A stretch of 64,000 nucleotides of DNA from Brienomyrus brachyistius (Eukaryota; Chordata; Actinopteri; Osteoglossiformes; Mormyridae): the NCBI RefSeq assembly GCF_023856365.1, contig NC_064540.1, positions 3,965,501 through 4,029,500 of the forward strand. Reading direction: 5' to 3'. How positions within the stretch are numbered: position 1 is the first letter of the stretch; the number at the start of each line of letters is the position of its first letter. Shown here piece by piece: positions 32,450 through 45,126 of the stretch. The translations under genes and the position numbers were made by a program. Below the pieces are notes generated by a model that saw only the letters and a list, made by a program, of their open reading frames with translations, searched no databases and was not told the origin of the DNA.

Positions 32450-33560
32450 GCAGGACATTTGATTCCTCCTGTGAGGGGAAGAGTTCCCTTCGCAGTGGGA
32501 GTGAAAAGAGTAGCTTCTCTCTTTCCCTCCGTTTTTTATCGCCCTTCTTCAACCGGAGGGACAGCCGGCAGTCCATGTTTAATTGAACACGCCGCAGTGT
32601 CCTCTCCCCAAGCGCCATTTATTTCGGGGGGGGGGGGCTCTGGGCTTTTTGGGGCACCGCGATACATGCTGTGCCGCCGACCACCTCGTACTCAGCAGGT
32701 GGAAGATTGAAGCAGATGGTGCCCCGCGCCGTGATTTCATGGCGTGGTGCACAGTGACAGTCCCTCTATGATCATTTAAATCAATCACATTTCCCGTCTC
32801 AGGCTCCTAGATGCACAAAACGTCCCCCACTCCCTTTAATTTGGGAAGAGTAATGTGTGTGTCCAAACATATTCCCATCTATAACTGAGGCTTGGGTGCA
32901 CCTTTACATGGCTATTTGGTTAAATGAAATTGTACTTGTTTTACTGGAAATTTATTCTAGTGTATCCATTTTAAGATAAAGTATGTAAATTACCATTGTA
33001 CTTATGCTTTTCTCTGTTTTACCTTAGTCATGTACTGCAGGTATACTATAAAAAGAATCAATTTTGTAAGATATTTTTTGGTATCTACTATCTACAAAAA
33101 GAACCTGAGATTATCCAAAGCTGACTGATTGGTGTATTTTAACGTAACACTTTTAAATACAGCTCCGATCAGGGCCTGGATGCTGTTCTGTCTAACTTTT
33201 GAGTTCCATTCCTGTTCAGTGATTGGCCCCATAAGGTGAAACCCACCGGAGTGCCCTCCATTCATTAAACAAAAGTCTGGGCCCAGCCCAGTGAAACCTG
33301 CCCGTCAAACGCATGTCTGCCAGACTTCGATTTTGAAGTCTCCAAACTCCAAAGGCCGGGCCCTGCCGGATCAGCCAGAGGGTGCACTTAACTGGCGGAT
33401 TCTCCAAGTATTAATGAAAAAAGAGGGGAAATAAATAAGAAATATTGGATTTGGTGGGCACCTTTGAAAGCTGAGAGGGATATCTGTCAGGCAGGAGAGC
33501 GCTGTGTGTCGTCGAGGCTGGATGAGGACTTTGGAAATAATTCAGGGGGTTGGCGATTAT
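32450..33560. other. Complex unique sequence, possible conserved non-coding DNA
   Basis: Segments 32450-32830 and 33180-33560 have balanced base composition, no repeat signature and several overlapping short frames on both strands, none convincing. This texture is typical of conserved non-coding elements near developmental genes, but conservation cannot be judged from one genome. Confidence 0.25.
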
Positions 33561-35439
33561 TATCGGCTGTAGCACTCAGGGAACCCATTTAACAATATGT
33601 ATTAGTTTTATTGAATTTTTCTCAACACTTTTGACCTCTCTGAGTCAATGGAATCAATTTAGTTATGATATGGAATTAGTACATTTCGAATGAAAAGAGC
33701 ATGAGCTGAAAGAAATTCATGTCGTAAGATTTCATTATTTACAGCTGCTGTGGTTTGTAAGTGGATCAAAAGCTGAAATATTGATATAGTGCTATGAGGA
33801 TTTAGCGATATCACAATTCAGACTTAATTTACGCCTGTCCTTTTTCAGCATTTAAATTATTTTGATGATATAAGCAAAACCAGTAGTCAAGGCCCAGGTA
33901 CGGGTAAGTTATGAGATGAGGTTCTGAAAGGCGCAGCGGGTGGGATAACCTTGTACTGTCAACCACTATCCATTAGCTAAGCTGTCTGGCTAAACAAGGC
34001 AGTGACATGCAGAAGTCTTAGCTCAGCTTTCAAACTCAGCCGCAGCTGCATTTTATGGTTCCTGGCACTTATTTGGGTTCATATTTCACGGCTTGCAGAT
34101 AATTACTCCGTTCATTGCTTCGAGTGGCTACTACAGTGACTTTAGTAACCTAATATTTGACACCCACCTCTGTGGTCACCTGCAGTGCTGTTTCACTCCG
34201 CTTTTTCACAGGCTGTCAGAGTCCATATGCAAGTAGGTCTGTATCATGACTTAGGCATTTCTTTGTGTCTAGTTAGACAAGTTTTAGCTTTAGGTATTTT
34301 AGTTGAATATGTAAGGTTCTGTTTTTTGCTTTCATTTTCTTTTTTGCTTGTGCTCATGTGCAGAATTTATCAAATAACACTGAACAGATCCCCCCTTATC
34401 CGCATACCTTACAGTAGCTTATTAATGTACTTTGATAATCTGATTTTTTAATTAAAATACAAGGAAATGTCAACATAGCTACTAGACTAATGCAAACTGT
34501 ACTTCTGCCAGATGAATCGCACTGATATTAATTATTTTTTAAATTATTATTATTATTATTATTCTTTTTTAGAAATATGCTCAGCTTATGTCTTCTAACG
34601 ACTTCCATATTTAAATTTCCAAGACATGGCCATTGTACCGCATTTGTCTTTAGGTTAAAAATGCAATTTTCCTTTTGACACGCGCAGCACAAAGCACATA
34701 ATTCCACTTGCTTCTCAGACGTTCGTTTTATTGAATTGGACAATATTGATGGCTCGTGCCTTCCATACTTTACAAGAGCATGGGTTGGGGGGAACGGCTC
34801 GGATCGGGCGTTTATGGATGGCAGTCATGAAGGCTTAATGAAATCTCTTGATTGAAATGGGGTATACAAATAGCAAGGATAAACAATAAAAGAGTCATAG
34901 GAATTACAAACACCTGTACTGCAGTGGGGGGGGGGGTGGATGGGGGAGCTTGCCGGGTGAGAGATAACCTAGTAGAGGAAGAGATGAGGCATTCCCATGC
35001 ATCAAGAGCACTTACTCTCCCAAGTGAATGACTTTTCTATTACGTAGCTAAAGAGTGTGTTGGCTGAAGGAGATCAAACTGAGACATGGAGTGTGGCTGT
35101 TGTGTTTAGCGGGAAGGGGGACAACGCCACTGGGGGGGATTGGGACGTGTCGTGGATTTCAGCAGTGGGAGGCACAGCGACAGGCTTACAGAGCATAAAC
35201 ACGGGGAGCATGAGACATATATTTGGGATGGACCTGGGACTGGATGGATTCTTGATCATTTGTGTGTGTCCTCCTTAGTCCCCAAACCGTGAAGACGATT
35301 CAAATGACATTTAATGGGTTTGTGACCTGAGTGTGAAATTCTCTGCCCTGTTGTGTTTGTTCAGATTTCGGGGGACGTGTCATTAAAAAAACATAGCGTT
35401 GTATAAATTCGGTTACACGCATCATAATTTCGGGTACAA
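33561..35439. other. No gene recognised
   Basis: Contains an (ATT)n run at 34538-34562 and a short poly-G near 34926. Otherwise unique AT-rich sequence. Confidence 0.5.
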
Positions 35440-35725
35440 CAGAGGGTAGTGGTGTTGCCTCACACTTCCAGGACAGCTTCTGCCCTGTGTGTCTGCTGTT
35501 TGCACGTTCTTCTCATCTTCTGAGGATTTTCTCTGGCCAGATCCCTCTCATAGCCCAAAGATATAGTTAGGCTAATTGGTGCCTGTAAATTGCCTGTAGC
35601 GTTTGACTCTAAGTGTGTGCGTGAATGTCCACTGTGAAGGACTGCTATCTGAATGAGGGTGTAACCAGCCTTGAGCCCTGTGCCGTCTGGGATAGGCGCT
35701 CACCACGATGAACAGTGGGAAATTG
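35440..35725 (+). repeat. Old SINE copy, plus orientation
   Basis: The full block order is present: 'agtggtgttgcctcacac' head, 'tctgctgtttgcacgttctt' body, 'ttaggctaattggtgcctg', 'gtgaaggactgctatctg' and 'ctgggataggcgctcac'. The ATGG tail is decayed to gatgaacag. It is well diverged from copies 1 and 3. Confidence 0.65.
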
Positions 35726-36316
35726 CATAAATGCCACATTGTTGGACTGTTGTGTATAATTAAACCTGGCTGATTCTAGTTTTCTAGTTTTCTGTTTCTA
35801 TTAGAGACTTGGTTTTAATATTTGAAAATATCTTAAGCCTGATGATGATGATGATGATGATGATGACACAATCACATCACTTGATTTAAAACAATGTTAA
35901 ACCTGATACTGATTAACAAGCTATAGAAGACGAATGGATGTTTATAGTTAACAAAGTAAACAAATGAAATGTTTTTCAGGTTTCATGCATCTCTTTTTAA
36001 ATTTTAATTTTCCTATTTCTTTATCATCCCAGATCAGGTCATTGTACCCCAGTGGCACACATTTCAGTACTCATACTGTAATCCTACTACATCCCCTATG
36101 AGCAGTTTACTCAAAGGCTTTATATTTACCTGCTGCTTCGGGTGCAAATTGACACACACTTACAGTTTGCGGCATACGTGGTAGAAACGGCTTGTACTCA
36201 GTTTGAATCATTCTTAATTTCCCGTAAGAATCCATACTGAAACAATGCCAGTAATTAGAAGCATTTACTGTTGCAAACATCTTTAAAGACATTTGCATTT
36301 GTAAAATGTTTTTTTG

Positions 36317-36355
<39 letters not shown>

Positions 36356-37375
36356 TATATATATATGAGAAGGAAGTTGAAAATCACTACAAAGAGACCC
36401 TTTGATTTCATGGTTATTAAATCTAGCCTTTGGGGAGAACTATGACTTGAAGATAAATAGTAAGTCAAAAAGTCTTCAAATTATGTGATACTTTCCGCTA
36501 TGCTGAAACAGCACTTCCACATAATGTTCTTATACAACTGATTTAAGATCCTGCCAGATCCACTTTCCAAAGCAGTCAAGTATTAAATCAATTCTAAGGG
36601 ACATGTGACACCGGCAGTGGAGAGACAGAGTGTAGATCTGTAGGGCCTCATAATGTATTTCCCCAACAATCAATTGCACACAAAAGATCACCATTTTTCT
36701 GATTTTTACTGGATGTCTATGTAAAGTGGAAATTATGTTTTCCAGAATTTTCCTGACCTCTGCATCTACAGATCTATCTATGACAGATATTCATGACTGT
36801 CTTTTGACAGTATGTGCATTTGAATTAAAAAAAAGTACAGTATTACACTACATTAACAAAAAAGTTAGTAATGCTCAATTTCAGGCTCTAATGCTCTTAA
36901 TAGGAAAAAATATATATTTTGAAGATGGCAAAATGTTCTTAGGAAATTGCATAAAAACACAATTTACTGGCTGGAATTAAACTAGCTCTAAACTATTATT
37001 TACCTTATAGAGATATGAAATAATGATGATTTGAAGTAGATTTCTATGTCAGGAAAGACAAGGAACTAAATGGGCTATGATTTTGGTGGAATGTCTTTCG
37101 GACTGTATGACAATGACATGTTCTAGTTTGAATACTGTTGATATAGACATTTTGTTCATTTTATTGGCTGGAAAATTGATATAAAATATGTTTCTAAAAT
37201 GGCCAATATCCTTAGGCCTCAGTGGATTTTCTTGAATGGTGTTATGCGTTTATGAGCTGGTTTGCTAGATGTATGTTTATTAAAACATTATTAAAAGTTA
37301 TGTTGTTTTTGAAATGTTTATTTCTTAGAATGAAATCCGGCAGAGATCGTCTGTATACCTAAGCAGTGTTAGTTT
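35726..37375. other. No gene recognised; GAT and AT microsatellites
   Basis: A (GAT)n run occurs at 35840-35865 and an (AT)n run at 36319-36367 (interrupted). The remainder is AT-rich unique sequence. Confidence 0.55.
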
Positions 37376-37386
37376 GGTATGGATTT

Positions 37387-37745
37387 CATCCATCCATCCA
37401 TTTTCCAAACCGCTTATCCTACTGGGTCGCGGGGGATCCGGAGCCTATCCCGGAAGCAATGGGCACAAGGAAGGGAACAACCCAGGATGGGGGGCCAGCC
37501 CATCGCAGGGCACACTCACATACCATTCACTCACGCATGCACACCTACGGGCAATTTAGCAACTTCAATTAGTCTCAGCATGTTTTTGGACTGCAGAGGG
37601 GAAATCGGAGTACCCGGAGGAAACCCCACGACAACATGAGGAGAACATGCAAACTTCACATACATGTGACACAGGCGGAGACTCGAACCCGGGTCCCAGA
37701 GGTGTGAGGCAACAGTGCTAACCACTGCACCACCATGCCACCCCA
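37387..37745 (-). mobile_element. tRNA-headed SINE, full length, copy 3
   Basis: Bounded by a perfect 11-bp duplication ggtatggattt (37376-37386 and 37746-37756). On the minus strand it has a tRNA-like head (tggtgcagtggttagcac), a B-box (ggttcgagtc, about 37681-37690), the body and the (ATGG)n tail. This is the best-preserved copy in the window and a good family reference. Confidence 0.9.
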
Positions 37746-37756
37746 GGTATGGATTT

Positions 37757-38866
37757 GTATGTGTGAATGTACAAAAAAATTGCTGTGTAATCAAGAGTTA
37801 AAACAGACTACTGGATTGATAAAATCATAGGTGAAGATCATATCTGTATTTTTATTATCGAGAAGGAAAAAGTTCATTCTCAGTTTTAGAAAGTAAACCC
37901 ACCTATTAGTGATCACAACCCATGCCATTTATATGCATATAGTTTAAAACTAGCATAAGTTCAACTGGAAGGATCTGAAAGTTCAACTGGCATTTTACAA
38001 AATGTTGCCAAATCTTTTCAGATTGCAGATAAGGAGCAAAACAAGCACACAGATAAAATGGGTAGTAGTGTGAGGACAGAAAATAAGTGTGGGGGGGGGG
38101 CAGTTAAGGGGACACCTATAAAATAGTGACTCAATCATCTCTGTGAAAAACAGTTATTATCATTCAACTTCAGCAGTAAATCATTTATTTATTCATATTA
38201 GGAAGATGTAATAATGTGTTTTTCCTGTGATTATGAAATTATTTTTTCCCGTGTCAATTAAAATGCAAAAAAACTTCAAATGCTTCAAATGCAAAAATGC
38301 TTCAAAGTAATGGCTACAGTAGTGCTCTAGTAAAACAAAATCCAAATGAATACAAACAGAAGAGCAACTTTAACGGTAAATAACAATGGCGGAATTGTGG
38401 ACAATAGGAACTGGGTTTGAAAGACGGCGGGCAGGTGGTCCAGCTGATACAGACAGGGGGGTGGGAGGGGGCTGATGCAGGTGACGGGATTTCATAAACA
38501 CGTGGATCCATTCTCTAGACACCATTGTAAGCCAGATGTCCCAGTCCAGTTGATTAACTCTTAGCTCAGGGCCAGATGGCCTCAAGCGGCAAAAAGCAAC
38601 GCAGAAGAACGGGGCCAAGAATTTTGTTGATAAATAGCCCAAGGTCACATGTCATAATGAATATTAACACATCAATCACGATATATATGATTCCGAAACA
38701 ACACAAAACTACATGAAATGTATTTAAATTTTTAAATTTACTGCAATACACAACCAATTAGTACAGTAAGATTACGGACCAAAAGTACGTTAATTTCTTT
38801 TTTCGATTGTTTTATATTCAGTTATTTTACTCTACAACTGATGAATTACAACAGAATAAAACCTAG

Positions 38867-38868
<2 letters not shown>
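37757..38868. other. No gene recognised
   Basis: A ten-G tract at 38091-38100 and a modestly GC-richer patch at 38400-38620. No domain-bearing frame. Confidence 0.5.

Positions 38869-38869
<1 letters not shown>

Positions 38870-38938
<69 letters not shown>
38870..38938. repeat. (AT)n microsatellite
   Basis: About 69 bp of alternating AT, the longest in the window. Confidence 0.95.
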
Positions 38939-38940
<2 letters not shown>

Positions 38941-40334
38941 GTACAGTAACTACATCCTGCCTCGCTCCCTTCCTTGATGACTTACTGTCTAAAGCTGAAA
39001 GTTCATGAAGTTGATGACAGAAGGAATGAGTGTGTGAGCAAGGAAGGGAGGATGGACAAAAAGCAGTATCGGGACACACTTGCATCCTTGATGACTTATG
39101 ATGCTCTGCCTATATGCATGAAGTCATCAGTGAAGTAGTAGCATTTATGCTACCACATGCATGTCTGTCACCATAGGTGACTCTCTCTTCTGCAAAGGGT
39201 ACTCTCGATTAGACCTCCACATGCCTCCTGCAAAGGGTTGAAAGAATAAGGATTTTGGGATGTAGCCAATATTGTGGTGCTGGAGGTACCCATTGGGCAG
39301 CATGGCATATTGGACTGGCGGCAGCCCTTTAAATAATGTAAAAAAAAAATCCCTGTATTTTTTATTGTAGTATGGTGCTGTACTGTATGTTATGTCACGT
39401 GTAGCGCTAATGTTAATTGTTGTAAACAGTGGGGTGTGTGTGTCCACCCACTGGGTGTTGTTGGAGTAGTTGGGATGGCCAGCACGGTAGGCAGTGTGTG
39501 TCGAGTGGTTGTTTGCGCGCACTCCTCATAAGGGCTATAATAACGGAGCCATCTTGTTCAAAACCAACTCGACTTGTCTCGTTACTGCTGCTGCAATGCC
39601 TGGGTCTTCCAAGCGCTACAATTTATCTGTTGTCAAACAATTTTTTTTAACTTAATTGCATGGGAGAATCGAGCCCATAGAGCATTTCATGGCATATGCA
39701 GAAGATCAGCTGCCGCTCAGCAATGGTGGTTGAGATGCAGACAAAATGGTAACAAGAACAATGAATAGGGGAGCCAGAGATCACATGAGAGGATGAGGAG
39801 CACAACAGGTCACAGGCCGGCTAGTTCAGGATTGACCAGAATTCTGATCAAAGTCAGAGTTCAAGCAAGGCAATTTTATTTTTTGTCTTTCTACATAATC
39901 TTAATTTGTACTGTCAAATAAACATTTATATTGAGTACAGCCTTTTGAAGTTCCCTGATTATATGAGGCAATTTCCTTAATATCAATGGAAGATAATTAA
40001 TATGTCACATTAATAATAACAAAAAAGATGAAAACCACCTTAAGTACGTCTGGTTTATGGAAACATTTCAAGTTTTCAGTTTATATGTAGGAAATGTTAG
40101 ATTGTAGTGGTAAGAACAATTAAAACCATTTTATCTTGAATATTCTTTAAAATCTAAAGTACAGGGGTCATAACACTAGGGGAAAGTCTGATGGACATTT
40201 TCACCAAAATGGACGGACAGGTTGCAAGAAATTTTGGTAATTTGAATACCGGTAATATCTATTTCATTGACTTTTGAAGTGTACTACTAAACAATGGCTA
40301 AAGAGCTCCTGGAGACAAAAAAGGTTTAGTGTGG
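38939..40334. other. No gene recognised; weak LTR-like segment inside
   Basis: The segment at about 39400-39619 starts tgtagcgct and ends agcgctaca (9-bp inverted ends) and contains a ctataataa box. It could be a solo LTR or a miniature transposon, but I found no target duplication. The rest is unique. Confidence 0.35.
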
Positions 40335-40560
40335 GGGTTTTGCACCAGGTGGTGATGTAGTGATTAAGGATATGAACTGTAACCTGAAATTTACCTGCTG
40401 AGGCCTGAGCAGGGACAGCATATAAGGGTCCTTGAGCAGAGAACTTAATCGGATTTGCTCCAGTAAAATAGTTACTGAGGCTGTTTTAGGTGCATGCAGG
40501 GCAGTGCTGTGGGGGGAATTCAAAGCAGGCATGAAAAAACTGGTGTCCATTTAGTACCAG
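40335..40560 (+). repeat. tRNA-derived SINE of a third type, diverged
   Basis: Head 'ggtggtgatgtagtgattaa' (A-box-like) with decayed B-box region, then 'gggtccttgagcagagaac' and 'gctccagtaaaatagttac'. This order is typical of a tRNA-derived SINE family that I recall from many fish. No duplications found. Confidence 0.5.
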
Positions 40561-41159
40561 CAAAGTTATGAACACAGACAGCACCGTGGACTAAACAGCC
40601 TGGGCTGGACCTGCTCGAGCCAGTGACTAATGAGGTTGGAAGGCTGTACACACGCCCAATCATCTCATCAGCCAAGGATCACAGGAGAACCTGAAATGAG
40701 CTATAGAAATATCCAACTCCATCCCAATAATTGGGTAAAAATATTAAGCGGCTCTAGAGGGAACTGTCTACTTAATATATCAAAAGCACTGGACTGTTAT
40801 TTCAACCTCCACTTGCAGCACTTAGAGATTCATACAGCATTGTTGCTGATGGAATAATATTTAGACATATTCTTAATATGAGTACTAAAGCAGAAGTCAG
40901 AAATAATTACAACAGCAATGCATTTCATAGATAGATTTGTAGCTACCATATTCCAATCTAAATTAAGTGTAAAGCCAGTTACTTTTTCTGAAAGGCTTAA
41001 AACTCCCATTTAATGCGGCTTTAATATAGTTTTTGAAAGGGGGGAAAAGTCTAACCATTTTTATTTATTTATTTTGCTGAGAAATGATATACGTGTTTAA
41101 TAATCCATGCCCACAACTGATTTTAGTTGTGTATGAAGCAAATGGAAACTCAGGAGAAA
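40561..41159. other. No gene recognised
   Basis: Unique AT-rich sequence with a short AT-rich low-complexity patch near 41060. Confidence 0.5.
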
Positions 41160-41345
41160 ATCCATCCATCCATACATACATGCTTCAGTCCATCCATCCA
41201 TCCATAGGGTCCATTTTCATCCACAGAGGTCTTGGAGCATGTCACAGGCAGCACAGGGCCTAAGCTATGGGTAGAACCTGGACAAGGTGCCAATCCATCG
41301 TAGGACACGTGCAAGGCCCAAGGGATGAGTCCAGATTCACTTTCC
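41160..41345 (-). repeat. SINE/LINE 3' end, diverged
   Basis: ATGG-type tail (reverse complement, with ACAT variants) at the left, followed by 'caggcagcacagggcc' and 'aaggtgccaatccatcg', which are reverse-complement tail blocks of the family. Confidence 0.55.
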
Positions 41346-44300
41346 ACTTCAGGTGGGGACTCGTTCAGAAGCTGTCAGACATTTTCATAAATGGTTGAAC
41401 GGCCAGGGGGACAAAACCAATTCAGTGGGATATTTTTTTTTTTTCACCTTTTCGTGAGTAAAGGTCTGATGCTATGAATAAATGGGGATCCTAAGGAAAA
41501 AAAATGATGTGAGAGGTGTGCAGCTACTAGAGGCAGATATTAAGCTTCCTTCAACTCCAATAATGTCAATCTGTCCTATTGAAAGAGTGCAAAAGAAATC
41601 ATGGCTGCGTTTGGCGTTGCAGCATTCAGATCTGCCAGCAGATGATTATTTGTCAACTGAGCTAAAATGATGGTGGGGTGATGAGGGGGATTTATTTATC
41701 CCTTTCAATGAAGTTTGAAAAGCACAATAACTGCACAGATGAGGGAGTACATTTGTAATGCACGCGGGCCTCTTTTCATGCCTGGAAGAACACCTGTACG
41801 CTCTATATTTACACTCTAATTTGCAGTAGGTTCGTTTAAGAGCCTGGCTGTGATCGGTTCTACAGGGTGGAAATTCTATTTTCTTTTAAAATGGACAATA
41901 TATGAAAAATAATGCATGACATTTAAGTACATCCACTAAACAGTTATATGCTCTCATAATGGTAATGAAGATGATATTGAAGGATCTTATAAAGTTAAGG
42001 GCTCTAATCTGCATTAGAGTAGCCGACGATGTTGCGCTCATATATTCCACAAGAGAAAAGGTGTGACTGAAATATTATGGAAATTCAGTCACGTCATTAT
42101 AGACGTTGCAACAATGATCAGTGCCAAACATCTCCTTGTGTGTCACCATGAACCCAGGGAGACTCTGGTCATGAAAGCCCTTAGGTTTACCAGCGAAAGA
42201 CAAAATAAAGTGGATTGTTTATTTGCAAGATCTTTATGTCTATCAATGATGGATACAATTAAAAGCTATTTCAAATTAAACCCAAAGTAATGAATAGCTA
42301 TTCATCGATTTTAATGAACAGGATCTCAAAAACCAACAAAATAGCTGCTATTGTCACACAAAAACCCATCATGAAGGATGCAGGAAGTACAGTATTGTTT
42401 ATCATTTTGTTTTTGTTAATTTTATACTATTTATCTACCAGCCCTGAAAATGATAGTGAGTAACATAAGAGCTGTAGACATACCAGTCAACTCAGTTTAT
42501 TTATATGGCACCGTTTAAAGACATCCAGTGGTTTATAGAATGCCATAATACTCAAGAAGAAATATAGGGATTATATACATAGATTAATAAATAGATATTT
42601 CAATCATCAAGTAAATGTGTTCTTTTATTTTATAATAATTCATTAAAAGGTATTATATTTCATAATCATAATGTGTTTCTTAATAATGTTTTGTCAGTCG
42701 TTATTAAAAATATTGTTTTACATAATGCACACGTGATTACTAAAATAATTCAAATGATATTTCTCAATAAACTTCAACATTTCACATTGATGTATTTCTG
42801 AATGATGGTCTTCCGAATCAGCTTTTTCTTTCATAATGCATATTTTCATTATAATAATACGCTACGTCAGTCACCCTGAGTGGGGTGTGACGGAAATGAT
42901 TTGCTAATCATTTGCGATACATCATTTGGCTCAGTAAAGGGTTATTCACATTATGGTCCTCAAAGTCCGAGCCCTGCTGATTTCCCAGACTTCCTTTACC
43001 TGTTGGGTGTGAAGCGTCTGTGACCAATCAGGATCGGAAATTATTAAACTAAACACCTGGGGGAATTGAAAAGGACACGCCTAATTAATTATTGAAATAT
43101 TTATTTATTAATAGATGCATATTTCATTTGGAATATTATGATGTTTCATAGTAGTTGACCAAAGTGCTTTACACAATAAAAATTAAATATACAGCAGTTC
43201 ATGGATAACATGAACCAGGGAAAAGTGCATATAAACACACCATTGGACAAAAGTCGTTAGCTCAGATCTCAGAAAGACCATTGCTGTTGTACCCTTGGTA
43301 AGAAATGATGTAAACTGTTCCACTAAAATGTACATATGCATAAAAAGTACAAGTAGCTTTGAAAAAAAAAATGTAGCTAATATTGCTTGTACATATTATG
43401 TATTTTGGGTATATGTTCAATAATTTGGCTTTGGGCTTAACCCATGGAGAACCTAATATACAAGCACAGAGGATTTGCCATGCAACCAGTCATACTGTAC
43501 TGCTTTGGTGCTAATCTTAAGTTAATAATCTTTTAATCATGGAATTTTTCTGCAATGTGCAGTGACGATCAATTATTTATATAATGAGGCTATTCAGTTA
43601 TGGTCATAAATTTGTAATCCAGCTGGATTTGCTGTTCTTGTTATCTGATAACTAAAAGCATTCAGACGGGACCATAGGTTTTGTCGGCTGATTCTCTGAA
43701 GCACGGAAACATGCGAGGAGCAGAAGGACTTTGGGTGAAACCCCCACTAGAGGCAAAGATTCTAAAGAACTATTTCACAACTGAAATAAAAAAATAAAAA
43801 GAGGGAAAAGGGGAAATTGGGCGATAGCTTAACAGAAGTAACATAATGTCTGGTGCCCACACCAGCATCAAACAGGGCGGCAAACTTTCGGTTTGGGTGC
43901 TAGTCTTGTACATTCCTCCATTCTTTCCACCTGAAATGCCCTTGGAAAATGCCACTGGGAAAGTGGATTAGTGCTATCCGTATAGATTTAATTATGGATG
44001 TGGCTTCGTCCAGGGTGCTTGATTGTTGGTCCAGGCTACTATCCATGGTCCTGAATGGCAGAGGCACAATGTTCTGTGGATTCCTGCATTAATTATACAG
44101 AATAATTCAAAAAACAGGGAAAAGGGAAGACAAAGAAATGAAAGAAAGAAAGCTGGATGATAATGGAGGAGAGGAACCAAAAACTCCCAAGTAGGGAAAA
44201 AAAAAACCTTTGGGGGAGCAAAGGAGTCAACTGGCTGCAGACCCCCTCCCTCCCCCCATGTGGGCTTGCTTGCTAAACGAGAGGTGTCCGTCAGATCTCC

Positions 44301-44993
44301 ACACCGGCCGGTTTAAGATGGCAGACTGAAGTCTGCACCCACAATGTTACAGTTCGTAGGTCTCACCCTCTTCCATGTGACTGAACCAGGACTCCAGCTC
44401 AGATGGTGCCCACCTCTGTCACCATCCGGCCATGTGGGAGAGAAGAACTGGGCGTGAAGACTTGCATAGACACTTTAATGGAAAACCACAGTAGATCAAA
44501 ATGACAGGTATAGCAGCCACAGTAAATAAATGACCGAAAGTACTTCTTTTCTGGTAGCGCTGGAGAATCCAGATTCAGTGAGTTCTGAAGGGTGCGCCTG
44601 TGTTAACTGTACTGTCTCTTAAGTGGTGCCGTTTGGATGTCGACTGACCTTGAATTTCAGGGCAGAATCCGTTGCTAACAGAAAGCTTGCTTGGCCCTTC
44701 AGATTCATTGGCTGAGCTTCATTAATTTCAGCTTTTAACTTCAGCTGAAAATTAAGTTGTGCTCTTTCGATGGCCTCATGCTATAAATTTCAGACCATCA
44801 CCTTGAACTGAATTAACAACCAGAGCGTTATGACTAAGTGGCAATTCTGTAAATGTAACCATATTGTCTGAAATGACTTTTTTTAGCCTTAAGAACAAAA
44901 GCATTACCCATATCACTGAGCCATTCCCAGGCTCGTTTGCAGAATATATAAAGTCCAAAAGTAGTATTTGTGATATAGCATTAACCACACTAG
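41346..44993. other. No gene recognised; some dispersed-repeat text
   Basis: 41500-41870 is complex unique sequence and a candidate for conserved non-coding DNA. 'tcagtttatttatatggcacc' (42495) and 'aaagtgctttacacaataaaa' (43160) resemble pieces of a dispersed fish repeat. 44150-44260 ('ggaggagaggaacc', 'ctttgggggagcaaagg') may belong to the same repeat. Assignment is uncertain. No open frame carries a known domain. Confidence 0.4.
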
Positions 44994-45126
44994 AGGTCCA
45001 GAGAGTCGAAATCCAGACCAGGATTTTGTTTCAACCAAACAGTTGAGCATAAAGAGTCACAGTCACAGAGCAGTCAACTGGTTGGTTGAAACAAAATCCT
45101 GGTCTGGATTTGTACTCTCTGGACCT
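44994..45126. repeat. Foldback element with 53-bp arms
   Basis: The arms 44994-45046 and 45074-45126 are reverse complements with three mismatches, around a 27-bp loop. The outermost bases are aggtccagagag...ctctctggacct. No coding capacity. Such high arm identity implies a recent insertion or maintenance by gene conversion. It resembles a miniature foldback transposon. Confidence 0.9.
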
